Shown piece after piece: positions 26,184 through 33,775 of a DNA stretch of 64,000 nucleotides; position 1 is the first letter of the stretch; the number at the start of each line of letters is the position of its first letter. A program made the position numbers and the translations under genes. The stretch is from Hyphomicrobium sp. 12-62-95 (lineage in GTDB: Bacteria; Pseudomonadota; Alphaproteobacteria; Rhizobiales; Hyphomicrobiaceae), in NCBI GenBank assembly GCA_002279935.1, contig NCCZ01000009.1:2147-66146 (forward strand), given 5' to 3'. Under the pieces are notes generated by a model, which ran no database searches, was not told where the DNA came from, and saw only the letters and a program-made list of their open reading frames with translations.

Positions 26184-27497
26184 TCAGCGCGCGAGCGGGG
26201 TGGCTGGCTTAGGGTGCGCATTGGACGTCTGGACTGGCCGCGCGCGCTTGCGGGGGGCCAGGAGTGGCTTTTCCGGCGGATAGGCTTTGACGACGCGCTT
26301 CACATGCGCCGCCCATAAGGCCAGGGCGTCTCGCATCTGGGGCAGATATTTGGCGCGGTTATAGAGCCCGGACACGCCGTCAAAACTCTCCGAGCTGTGG
26401 TTAAGAATGCGCTCGATGATATGCGGCGCAACGCCGAGATTGCCCAGTCCCGTCGCCCCCGTCCGCCTGAGATCGTGAAGTGTCCATTCATCGATTGGGC
26501 AAAGTTCATCCAAAGCCCGCTTGGCTGGGGAGTAGCCGCTGAAGGGCCGCTCCATCTTGCCGCGGGCCGGGAAGACATACTCCGAGTCAAAGCGCGGCAG
26601 GGTCTGCAGGATTGCGCGGGCGCGGGGGAGGAGGGGGACATCATGGGCCTGGCCATTCTTGGTGCGCTGTGTGGGCAGTTTCAGGAGGGAGAGATCTCCG
26701 GTGAGTTCGCTGCTCCTCATCCCGCAGATTTCACCCCGGCGTTGAAGGGTCAGGATCAATAGATGGACGATCGGGCCATAGGGGTATCCCATGGCGGCAG
26801 CCGCATGCCAGATTTTGGCAAGTTCCTGGTCAGTCAGGACGCGCGTGCGCTTCGCCTTCTTGGCCGGCGGTTTAAGTTTGAGGCAGGGGCTCTCTGGGAT
26901 CAGGCGCCGGCTTTCGCACCAACCAAAGAACGTCCGGATGTTGGAATAGGCATGAATGGCGGCGCTGGGTCGTTTCGCACGAATGAGGCGATCCAGGATG
27001 GTGAGGATATCAGCGGCTGTGATGGCAAGGAGAGCCTTTCCGCGCCAAGTTGGCAGGAAGGTTGCCCGCAAAAGCCGCTCGGTTTCGGCGGCGGTGGAGG
27101 CCTTGTTATGAACCTTGCAATAAAGGTCGGCGAAATCCTCCAGGGCCTTTTCAAAGACCAGACCCTTGGGGGCCGTTGCCGGTGCGATCGTTTCTCCTGG
27201 GCCGGCGAGCGTGCGCGGGTCTTGCCCGGCATTGATTGCTTCGATCAGGCGCGAGGCCTTGAGCCGCGCCGCGACCAGTTTGAGATCGGGATAAGTGCCC
27301 AAGGTCAGGCGTTGCGAGCGGCCTTGGTGTGTGTAGGTCAAGTAGAAGCTTTTCAGACCGGTATGGCTGACCCGCAGCCCTAAGCCACCGATCGATCCGT
27401 CCGGAACCTGCACCTTTCCCCGTTTCGGGGCTACCAACTGTCGGATCATCAGATCGTTCAAAACGGATTGGGATTTTCGGGGAGAGCGCTTGGCCAT
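26184..27497 (-). CDS. int: P4-type tyrosine recombinase / integrase of the island
   Basis: 437 residues. N-terminal DUF4102 arm-binding domain (LGLRVSHTGLKSFYLTYTHQ, RLTLGTYPDLKL), central SAM-like domain (about 115-200), then the catalytic domain: first Arg in LTLQRRGEICGMR, HxLR box as LHDLRRTGATGL, the HSS motif in LNHSSE, and the nucleophile Tyr in GLYNRAKY. This class integrates into the 3' end of tRNA genes. Its start is 166 bases from a tRNA-Pro 3' fragment, and three direct repeats lie in between. The C-terminal ~45 residues are a basic tail. Confidence 0.95.
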   Translation of the reverse strand: MAKRSPRKSQSVLNDLMIRQLVAPKRGKVQVPDGSIGGLGLRVSHTGLKSFYLTYTHQGRSQRLTLGTYPDLKLVAARLKASRLIEAINAGQDPRTLAGPGETIAPATAPKGLVFEKALEDFADLYCKVHNKASTAAETERLLRATFLPTWRGKALLAITAADILTILDRLIRAKRPSAAIHAYSNIRTFFGWCESRRLIPESPCLKLKPPAKKAKRTRVLTDQELAKIWHAAAAMGYPYGPIVHLLILTLQRRGEICGMRSSELTGDLSLLKLPTQRTKNGQAHDVPLLPRARAILQTLPRFDSEYVFPARGKMERPFSGYSPAKRALDELCPIDEWTLHDLRRTGATGLGNLGVAPHIIERILNHSSESFDGVSGLYNRAKYLPQMRDALALWAAHVKRVVKAYPPEKPLLAPRKRARPVQTSNAHPKPATPLAR

Positions 27498-27517
27498 CGG
27501 GTCCTCCTTGCTACGCT

Positions 27518-27550
27518 GGGGACATATCGGGGGACATTAGGGGGACATTA
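27518..27550. repeat. Three direct repeats GGGGACAT upstream of the integrase
   Basis: GGGGACATAT (27518-27527), GGGGGACATTA (27529-27539) and GGGGGACATTA (27540-27550) sit head to tail at an 11-base spacing, close to one helical turn, between the integrase start and the tRNA fragment. They are candidates for integrase arm-type binding sites or its autoregulatory operator. Confidence 0.6.
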
Positions 27551-27662
27551 AGAGGGCGCGTCGGTGCGAGCACAAATTTCCGCGTATGTTTTCTAACTAA
27601 CGGATTTATATGTATAATTTTGAAATTCCTGAAAACCCGCTGCGTGCTAAAAAACGCTGTTC

Positions 27663-27713
27663 ACCAGTCTGGGGGACTGGGGGTCGGAGGTTCAAATCCT
27701 CTCGCTCCGACCA
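27663..27713 (+). tRNA. tRNA-Pro(GGG) 3' fragment, attachment-site copy
   Basis: Contains a complete anticodon arm (CCAGT stem, CTGGGGG loop with anticodon GGG, ACTGG), variable loop, T arm with GGTTCAAATCC, and a 3' acceptor strand CGCTCCG followed by A and CCA. The 5' acceptor strand and D arm are missing: sequence upstream does not pair with the acceptor. This is what integration of a P4-type element into the 3' end of a tRNA gene leaves at the far end. It therefore marks the right boundary (att site) of the island; an intact tRNA-Pro(GGG) is expected outside the window to the left. Confidence 0.75.
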
Positions 27714-27714
27714 A

Positions 27715-28209
27715 TCATTTCATTCCGCTCGGGTTCTTAACTACGGCCTGCCAGTCGGTGAAGGCGGCGGCTTGGCCGGCGGGGTGGCCTTGCGCGTTGG
27801 TCAAGTTCCAGACGGCGGCGTTGGCGATGTGGAAGCGGCGGCCGGTGGCGGAGATGCGGACGCCAGCGTAGTCGTCGATGATGCCGAGGCGCGTGACGCG
27901 ATAGAGCAGGCGGGCGCGCTCGTCGCGCGCCAGTGGCTCGGCGGAGAGGCGCGAGGGCAGGCGCGTGAAATCCTCGAAGGACATTTCGAAGAGGCGAAGC
28001 GCCGTTTCATTGCCAAAGAAGAATATGGGATCGGGTTCGGTGCCGTGGGCGACGATGGCGGTAGGCGCGGTCCAGAGCGCGTGCGCGATGTCGTTTGAGG
28101 GCGGGATGAGGTCGCGGCCAGTGAGGGCGTGGTAGCTCGTCGCGATGCGCGCGATGCGAGCGCGTGCCTCGTCATTCCATATTGGCTTTGGGATTGCGGA
28201 CATCGGCAC
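27715..28209 (-). CDS. MEKHLA domain-containing protein
   Basis: 164 residues. PAS-like MEKHLA domain: SYHALTGRDLIPP, then AHALWTAPTAIVAHGTEPDP, FFFGNETALRLFEMSFEDF, and a C-terminal RFHIANAAVWNLTNAQGHPA ending FTDWQ. Bacterial stand-alone MEKHLA proteins are of unknown role, possibly small-molecule sensors. It begins 6 bases after the LysR stop, so the two form an operon. Its stop lies 1 base from the tRNA fragment, so this is the first chromosomal gene beyond the island. Confidence 0.85.
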   Translation of the reverse strand: MPMSAIPKPIWNDEARARIARIATSYHALTGRDLIPPSNDIAHALWTAPTAIVAHGTEPDPIFFFGNETALRLFEMSFEDFTRLPSRLSAEPLARDERARLLYRVTRLGIIDDYAGVRISATGRRFHIANAAVWNLTNAQGHPAGQAAAFTDWQAVVKNPSGMK

Positions 28210-28215
28210 TGTTCG

Positions 28216-29109
28216 TCAGGCAAGCGCGGGCGGGGTGAGTTTGCGCGCCATGGCGAGGAAGGCCGAGACGTGCGGCGGATGAGGTTCGCGCGCTTTGAGG
28301 ACGAGGCCGATCTCGTGGGTGACGGCGGGGGCGACGATGGGGATCGCGACGAGTTCCATGGGGGCTGCGAAGCGTTCGCCGGTTCCAAGGGCTGCGATGG
28401 TGGCGAAGAGGCCGGAGCGGACGTGGACGTGGAGCATCGTCATGGAGTTCGATTCCAGCATGGGCGGGCTTTCGATGCCGGCGTCGTAGAGGTGGCGATC
28501 GATAATGCGGCGGTTCTGCATGTCGCCGGTGAGAAGGCAAAGCGGCAAGCGGCCAGCTTCGGTCCACGAAATATCTTTGCGCTCGGCGAGAGGATGGCCG
28601 GGGGCGACGAGGAGCGCGTAGTGCTCGGCGTAGAGGGACACGGTCTGGAAGCGCTGGACGAGATCGGTGCCGATGTAAGTGACTCCGATGTCGATCTCGA
28701 GGTTGTCGAGGCCGGAGAGGATCGTGTTCGTCGACATGCTGACGATGGAAAGGTGCAAGCCGGTGTGCTTGGCCATGAACGGCAGCGTCATGTCGGGGAC
28801 GAAGGGCAGGGCGGTCGGGATGACGCCGATGGTGAGTGTACCGGTCAGGCCGCGTTTGAGGCCGTCGATTTCCTGGCGCATGGTGCGGGCGTCGGAGACG
28901 ATGCGGCGGGCCCAATCGAGGACGCGTTCGCCCTCGGGCGTGAAGCCGCGAAACCGGGAGCCGCGCTCGACGATGAGCACACCCAATTGATCCTCGAGGC
29001 TTTTGACGGCGGAGGAGAGCGTGGGCTGGCTGATGCCGCAGGTCTCCGCCGCGCGGCCGAAGTGGCGTTCGCGGGAGAGGGCCAGGAGGAGTTCGAGTTT
29101 GTCGATCAT
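28216..29109 (-). CDS. LysR-family transcriptional regulator
   Basis: 297 residues. Winged helix-turn-helix at 1-60 (RHFGRAAETCGISQPTLSSA, then VKSLEDQLGVLIVERG), and a periplasmic-binding-like effector domain from about 88 (LTGTLTIGVIPTALP). The target is unknown: the divergent neighbour is idi (134 bases away), the downstream partner is the MEKHLA gene. LysR proteins usually regulate a divergent gene, so idi or its own operon are candidates. Confidence 0.9.
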   Translation of the reverse strand: MIDKLELLLALSRERHFGRAAETCGISQPTLSSAVKSLEDQLGVLIVERGSRFRGFTPEGERVLDWARRIVSDARTMRQEIDGLKRGLTGTLTIGVIPTALPFVPDMTLPFMAKHTGLHLSIVSMSTNTILSGLDNLEIDIGVTYIGTDLVQRFQTVSLYAEHYALLVAPGHPLAERKDISWTEAGRLPLCLLTGDMQNRRIIDRHLYDAGIESPPMLESNSMTMLHVHVRSGLFATIAALGTGERFAAPMELVAIPIVAPAVTHEIGLVLKAREPHPPHVSAFLAMARKLTPPALA

Positions 29110-29243
29110 GGGCGGGTTGGCCTTGTGGCGGCCGGGATAGATATAGCCGCTTTTGGGCGCAGCCGACAGTTTCGCGCCTTGCAGCGCGGCGGGGGAGGGT
29201 TCAAAGTTCGCGGCAGGTTAACTGACACGCGGAACGACGCCCC

Positions 29244-29792
29244 ATGCAACTCGATGAACGGCCGGAGACGGAAGAGGTCGTGCTGGTCGATGCCGACGAC
29301 CGGCAAACCGGGACGGCCGGCAAGATGGCGGCGCACCGTGAGGGCGCGCTGCATCGCGCGTTTTCGGTGATCATTTGGAACCGGGCGGGCGAAGTGCTGC
29401 TGCAGCGCCGGGCGCTTGCCAAATATCATTCGGGCGGGTTGTGGACGAATGCGTGCTGCGGGCATCCGCGGCCGGGCGAAGCGGTGGACGCGGCGGCGTC
29501 GCGGCGGCTTTCTGAAGAGATGGGGTTTGGGTGTCCGCTCGAGGAATTCGGCACGATCACCTATCGCGCTGAACTCGATCAAGGGCTGGTGGAGCACGAG
29601 TTCGTGCATGTGTTTCGCGGCACGTTCGATGGCGCGATGGCGCTCAATCCGGATGAGGTCTCCGAGATCCGCTGGATGACGCCGGAGGCGCTGCTGGCGG
29701 CGTTCGACGCGACGCCGGAGATTTTTACGGCGTGGTTCGTGAAGTATATGCGGGCGGGGTGGCCGCTCGACCGGCCAGCGGTTTCCGGCTGA
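29244..29792 (+). CDS. idi: Isopentenyl-diphosphate delta-isomerase, type 1
   Basis: 182 residues. Interconverts IPP and DMAPP in isoprenoid synthesis. Type 1 (Nudix) signatures: LHRAFSVIIWNRAGEVLLQR, the catalytic Cys motif TNACCGHP, Nudix box region GEAVDAAASRRLSEEMGF, and the metal/catalytic segment YRAELDQGLVEHEFVHVF. It stands alone on the plus strand, after a 134-base divergent gap from lysR. Confidence 0.95.
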   Translation: MQLDERPETEEVVLVDADDRQTGTAGKMAAHREGALHRAFSVIIWNRAGEVLLQRRALAKYHSGGLWTNACCGHPRPGEAVDAAASRRLSEEMGFGCPLEEFGTITYRAELDQGLVEHEFVHVFRGTFDGAMALNPDEVSEIRWMTPEALLAAFDATPEIFTAWFVKYMRAGWPLDRPAVSG

Positions 29793-29869
29793 CACACGCG
29801 TTAGGGGCGCCTTAACCAGCGGCTGGCATCCTCCGGACAGGTTTGCGTTTGTCCCGAGGTTTGCGTCCC

Positions 29870-30358
29870 ATGTTTGCGTTTTCACGTGCGCCGATGCGCG
29901 CATCCGTCACCGGCTTTGTAAAGCCCGTGCTCGTCCTTTCGCTGGCCGCGCTGCTGGCGGCTTGCTCCAATGCCAAACAACCCGCAGGTCCGCAGGTGTT
30001 TTCCTGGCTCGCGCCGGAACCGCCGCCGCCGGCCCCTGTCGTTCAGGCCGAGGTTGAATTGGAAGACGACGGTCTGCCGCCGCAGGCCGACCCGGCGGCC
30101 GGTATTCGCCGCTTGCCCGATGATCCCAGTGCGCCGTGGAGCCCGAACTATGGGCGCAGCGCAGCGGGTGCGGGCGATGTTGCGATTCCCAATGCCGCGC
30201 CCACTTCCGTTGCCGATGACGATGGATTGCCGGCGATCAAGTCGCCGGAAGAGGCCGGCGTGATCGTGCAACCGCAGCAGCGGCGCATGCAGGGGGCCTC
30301 GCTCGTGTCGCCGTGGCGGACGTGTTCGTCGGCGGAGCGCTGGAAGTGCGCGCGGTGA
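29870..30358 (+). CDS. Hypothetical lipoprotein
   Basis: 162 residues from the ATG at 29870. A signal peptide with lipobox LAAC near residue 31 predicts a lipid-anchored periplasmic protein. The rest is low-complexity, Pro/Ala-rich and acidic (PEPPPPAPVVQAEVELEDD), with DDGLP occurring twice (about residues 55 and 115). No domain is recognised. A TTG start at 29843 would add 9 residues before a poorer signal peptide. Confidence 0.6.
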   Translation: MFAFSRAPMRASVTGFVKPVLVLSLAALLAACSNAKQPAGPQVFSWLAPEPPPPAPVVQAEVELEDDGLPPQADPAAGIRRLPDDPSAPWSPNYGRSAAGAGDVAIPNAAPTSVADDDGLPAIKSPEEAGVIVQPQQRRMQGASLVSPWRTCSSAERWKCAR

Positions 30359-30392
30359 GGCGCTAGCGTTCACGCTTCACTTGCCGCGGAGG

Positions 30393-30956
30393 ATGCGATT
30401 GGCCGGTCTGCCCGTCATCGAACCGTATCTGGCGCGGCCGCGCAGCGTGCAGGCGCGGGCGGAAATCGATCGTATTTTTTTCGAATCGAGCGCGACGACG
30501 ACGTTTGCGTCGGATGACGCGCGGGAGACGTTTCATGATCGCTGGCTGGGGCGATATCTGGCGCACGATGCGCGCCATGCGTTTCTTGCCGTCGCGGCTC
30601 CCGGCACTGCGGAAGAGACGATCGCGGGATATTTGGTTGGATCGCTGGACGATCCGGCGCAGGCGGCGCGGTTCTACGATCTTGGCTATTTTAAATCGGT
30701 GGCTGCGTTGACAGCGCAGTATCCGGCGCAATTGCACGTGAACCTTGCCGAGGCGTGGCGCGGCCAAGGTGTGGGAGGAGCGCTGGTGGAGGCGTTTTGT
30801 GCGCATGCGCGGGCGGCGGGTGCGCCGGGCGTGCATGTGTTTACCGGGCGCGGAATGCGCAACGTGCGGTTCTATGAAGCGGCCGGGTTTCGTGACGTTG
30901 GCGCCGTGGCGTGGAATGGGTCAGAGATCGTGATGCTTGGGCGCAGTCTCAGTTGA
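30393..30956 (+). CDS. GNAT-family N-acetyltransferase
   Basis: 187 residues from the ATG at 30393. A GGAGG directly abuts it, too close for a normal ribosome-binding site, so a TTG at 30381 is an alternative. The acetyl-CoA binding motif is LHVNLAEAWRGQGVGGALVE (R/Q-x-x-G-x-G/A form), followed by FYEAAGF near the C-terminus. Substrate unknown. The gene converges on the flavoprotein gene with 2 bases between the stop codons. Confidence 0.85.
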   Translation: MRLAGLPVIEPYLARPRSVQARAEIDRIFFESSATTTFASDDARETFHDRWLGRYLAHDARHAFLAVAAPGTAEETIAGYLVGSLDDPAQAARFYDLGYFKSVAALTAQYPAQLHVNLAEAWRGQGVGGALVEAFCAHARAAGAPGVHVFTGRGMRNVRFYEAAGFRDVGAVAWNGSEIVMLGRSLS

Positions 30957-30958
30957 AC

Positions 30959-32086
30959 TCAAATGCGGGCGCGTGCGAGGCGGGCAGCGATCATTTCACC
31001 GATGGCCAGTGCCGACGTGAGCCCGGGGCTTTCGATGCCGTAAAGGGCGATCAGATTTTCACAGCCATGGTTTTCGGCATCCGCGATGAGAAAGTCTTGG
31101 GCGGGAACGCCAGCGCGCGCGAGCTTGGGGCGAACACCGGCGTAAGCGGGGGTCAGGCGGGTTTCGTCGATGGCCGGCCAATAACGGCGGATGGCCTCGG
31201 CAAATGCGTGGCGGCGGGCGCCATCGGGATCATCGAAGGTGGTTGAAGGCTCATCGACCCACGCGACATCCGGGCCGAATTTGGCTTCACCGGCCGTCGT
31301 CAGCGTGAAGTGGATGCCGAGGCCGGCGCTGGATGGCATGGGATAAATGAGGCGCGAAAAGGGGGCTTTGCCGCCGAGTGCGTAGTAGTGGCCCTTGGCG
31401 AAATGCGTTTGCGGGATGGATGCTCCAAGCGGCGGCGTGATGAGCCTGGCCAGCGTGGTTGCTTGAAGTCCGCCCGCGAGAACGAGGCTGCGGCAGGTGA
31501 TGGCGGCTTCGCAGCCGTGGCTGACGGTGACGATCCGGAACTGGTGCGGTTCGCGGTCTATGGCAACGGCTGAGGTGCCGGTGGCGACTGTGCCGCCGCG
31601 ATCGATGAAGCGCGCTTCGAGGGCGAGCATGACGCCGGTGCTGTCGACCACCGCGGTTGAGGGCGAGTGCAGGGCTGCGACGGATGTCAGGCCGGGTTCC
31701 ATAGCTTCGGCGTCCGGGCCGGTGAGCAGATGCACGTCGGTGACGCCGTTGGCGCGGGCGTTTGCAGCGAGTGCTTCAAGAGCGGGGATTTCGGATGGAT
31801 TGCAGGCGACGACCAGTTTGCCAATCTGTGCATAGGGCACGCCGGCATCCGTGCAGAAGGACCGAAGACGGTTGCGGCCTTCGACGCAGAGGCGGGCTTT
31901 GAGGGAGCCCGGCGGATAATAAAGGCCGGCATGGACGACTTCGCTGTTGCGGGCGGTGGTTTCCTGGCCGAGGCGGGCGTGGCGTTCGATGAGCAGCACA
32001 TCGCTGCTGCCCGATGTGCAGGCGTCAGCGGTCGCGAGGCCGATGATCCCGCCGCCAATGACGGCGGTTTCAAAGTCCACTGACAA
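30959..32086 (-). CDS. FAD-dependent oxidoreductase, L-2-hydroxyglutarate dehydrogenase (LhgO) family
   Basis: 375 residues. DAO-type flavoprotein with N-terminal Rossmann GGGIIGLATA (about 11-20) and ERHARLGQETTARNSEVVHA typical of the L2HGDH/LhgO group. C-terminal flavin contact region includes TPAYAGVRPKL and LIALYGIESPGLTSALAIG. Members oxidise L-2-hydroxyglutarate to 2-oxoglutarate and repair a metabolic side product. Start ATG at 32086; monocistronic. Confidence 0.82.
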   Translation of the reverse strand: MSVDFETAVIGGGIIGLATADACTSGSSDVLLIERHARLGQETTARNSEVVHAGLYYPPGSLKARLCVEGRNRLRSFCTDAGVPYAQIGKLVVACNPSEIPALEALAANARANGVTDVHLLTGPDAEAMEPGLTSVAALHSPSTAVVDSTGVMLALEARFIDRGGTVATGTSAVAIDREPHQFRIVTVSHGCEAAITCRSLVLAGGLQATTLARLITPPLGASIPQTHFAKGHYYALGGKAPFSRLIYPMPSSAGLGIHFTLTTAGEAKFGPDVAWVDEPSTTFDDPDGARRHAFAEAIRRYWPAIDETRLTPAYAGVRPKLARAGVPAQDFLIADAENHGCENLIALYGIESPGLTSALAIGEMIAARLARARI

Positions 32087-32226
32087 TCAACAGCCCCGCA
32101 GGTTTGTTTGTCCCACTGATTTTAAATGAGAATAGCGGAATGTTCCGCACTTTATCCACAGCCGATCAGATCGAGAACAAAAGGCTTGGAACAAAATGCG
32201 AATCACTGGTTCCAGTCTGTTCAACG

Positions 32227-32257
32227 CAAAACTGCCCGGCGGGATGGCCTGCCGGGC
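32227..32257 (-). terminator. Rho-independent terminator after the bactofilin gene
   Basis: Stem GCCCGGC (32234-32240) and GCCGGGC (32251-32257) with a 10-base loop. On the minus strand it is followed by AGTTTTGC. It lies 29 bases beyond the bactofilin stop. Confidence 0.6.
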
Positions 32258-32285
32258 TGGATGTCGAGCGTTCGGATCGATCTCT

Positions 32286-32843
32286 TTAAAGGACCGGATT
32301 TTCGCTTAGTTCATCAGACACCGCCGCGACCGGTGCCGGAGCGGGGGCCGGTTCGGCGTGCGGGGGCGCGCGATCGGGAAGGCCGAACCCAGCTGTGGGG
32401 TCGTCGGTGCGGCGCGACTTGCCTTCGAAGTAGGCGCCCTGCTCGATGGCCAATGTCAGATGGTAGACGTCACCTTCGACGCGGCTGGTGGATTGAAGCA
32501 GGACGCGTTTGCCGCGCACCGAGCCCATGACGTGGCCGCGCACGACGACCTCGTCGCCGACAATGCCGCCGGTGACCGTGGCGCGCTCGCCGACGAGAAC
32601 GTGAGACCCGTGGATATCGCCATTGATCTCGCCTTCGATCTGGACCTCGCCGCGCGAGACGAGGTTGCCGGTGATCTGGAGTTCAGGCCCGATGATAGAG
32701 GGCGAGCCGCGTTCGGCGGACCGGAGTACGCCGCCGATCGGGCGGGTTGGCGGGGCGGTGGTCTGCGGAAGTGTGGGCGGTTGTGATGCTGTCATGAATC
32801 CGGATTTCGCGTCGCCATCCGGTTTTCTAAAATTTGGCAGCAT
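32286..32843 (-). CDS. Bactofilin family cytoskeletal protein
   Basis: 185 residues. A central bactofilin (DUF583) beta-helix at about 50-150 shows the repeating pattern IIGPELQITGNLVSRGEVQI, EGEINGDIHGSHVLVGERA and TVTGGIVGDEVVVRGHVMGS. Disordered N- and C-terminal tails (Pro-rich end) flank it. Bactofilins polymerise without nucleotide and organise envelope growth, stalks or cell shape. No peptidase M23 partner, common next to bactofilins, is adjacent. An internal ATG at 32795 is an alternative start. Confidence 0.93.
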   Translation of the reverse strand: MLPNFRKPDGDAKSGFMTASQPPTLPQTTAPPTRPIGGVLRSAERGSPSIIGPELQITGNLVSRGEVQIEGEINGDIHGSHVLVGERATVTGGIVGDEVVVRGHVMGSVRGKRVLLQSTSRVEGDVYHLTLAIEQGAYFEGKSRRTDDPTAGFGLPDRAPPHAEPAPAPAPVAAVSDELSENPVL

Positions 32844-33087
32844 CGAACGCCTCCCTCATACACTACGCCTCACCCCGAGCACGACGCCATACGGCGCAAA
32901 TCGTGCGCGAATATGACAGTCTCTTTGCGACCCGAAATTCCCCACGGGTTGCCAAGAGATCCTGCACGGCTAACACGTTTCATGACGCAGGTCACGACGC
33001 TCAGTTGCGGTTTAAGTCAACATGCAATCGCTTCGGGCAGCTTGCCTGCGCGGTGGGCGCGGTCCGCCTAATCGGGCGCCGCTTTAC

Positions 33088-33555
33088 TCATGTTTTCAGG
33101 GCTTTGACGGCATCCAGGACCTCCTCCGCGTGACCGGGGACACTGACTTTGCGCCAGACTTTCGCCAGTTTGCCCTTGGCATCGATGAGAAAGGTTGAGC
33201 GCTCGACGCCCATGTACTTCTTCCCGTACATGGATTTCTCGACCCAGACGCCGTAGGCGGTGGCGACCTCTTTTTCCTCATCGGACAAAAGGCGGACGGT
33301 GAGGTCGTGCTTGCAGCGGAATTTGTCGTGACTTTTCACGCTGTCGGGGGAAATGCCGTACACGGCGGCGCCGGCTTTCGTGAAGGCGGGCGCGAGATCG
33401 CTGAAGTCTTTGGCTTCGCGCGTGCAACCTGACGTGTCGTCTTTGGGATAGAAATAGATGACGACGGGCTGGCCCTTCAACTTGGACAATTTGACCTCGG
33501 AGCCGTCATCGGCGGGAAGCTTGAAATCGGGAGCCTTGGCGCCTTCTTCGAGCAT
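33088..33555 (-). CDS. bcp: Thioredoxin-dependent thiol peroxidase Bcp (atypical peroxiredoxin)
   Basis: 155 residues. Peroxidatic cysteine in YPKDDTSGCTREA (about residues 36-48). The resolving cysteine position at +5 is not a Cys, and a second Cys appears in KFRCKHDL, so the resolving residue may be unconventional. Reduces H2O2 and organic peroxides using thioredoxin. Length and conserved GVERSTFLID segment fit the family. It stands alone; about 220 bases with no gene separate it from the YhdP-like gene. Confidence 0.94.
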   Translation of the reverse strand: MLEEGAKAPDFKLPADDGSEVKLSKLKGQPVVIYFYPKDDTSGCTREAKDFSDLAPAFTKAGAAVYGISPDSVKSHDKFRCKHDLTVRLLSDEEKEVATAYGVWVEKSMYGKKYMGVERSTFLIDAKGKLAKVWRKVSVPGHAEEVLDAVKALKT

Positions 33556-33775
33556 GGGACGTGCCTTTCTTTTGTCGCTTTTGCACCTGTACTTGCGATG
33601 GAACGGAGCTTAGCCGATCCCGGTTCAAGAGACAGTTGATTCGGCATTGTTTTCCGACAGTTCGAGCGAAGTTGTCCAGACGCGGATCATGGGGTTGACC
33701 GCTGAGGCAATCCGCATAGCCGACGGGTCTATTTCAGGCGGCAATTCCTGCGGGGCGCGAAGGGGATCGTGAAGG

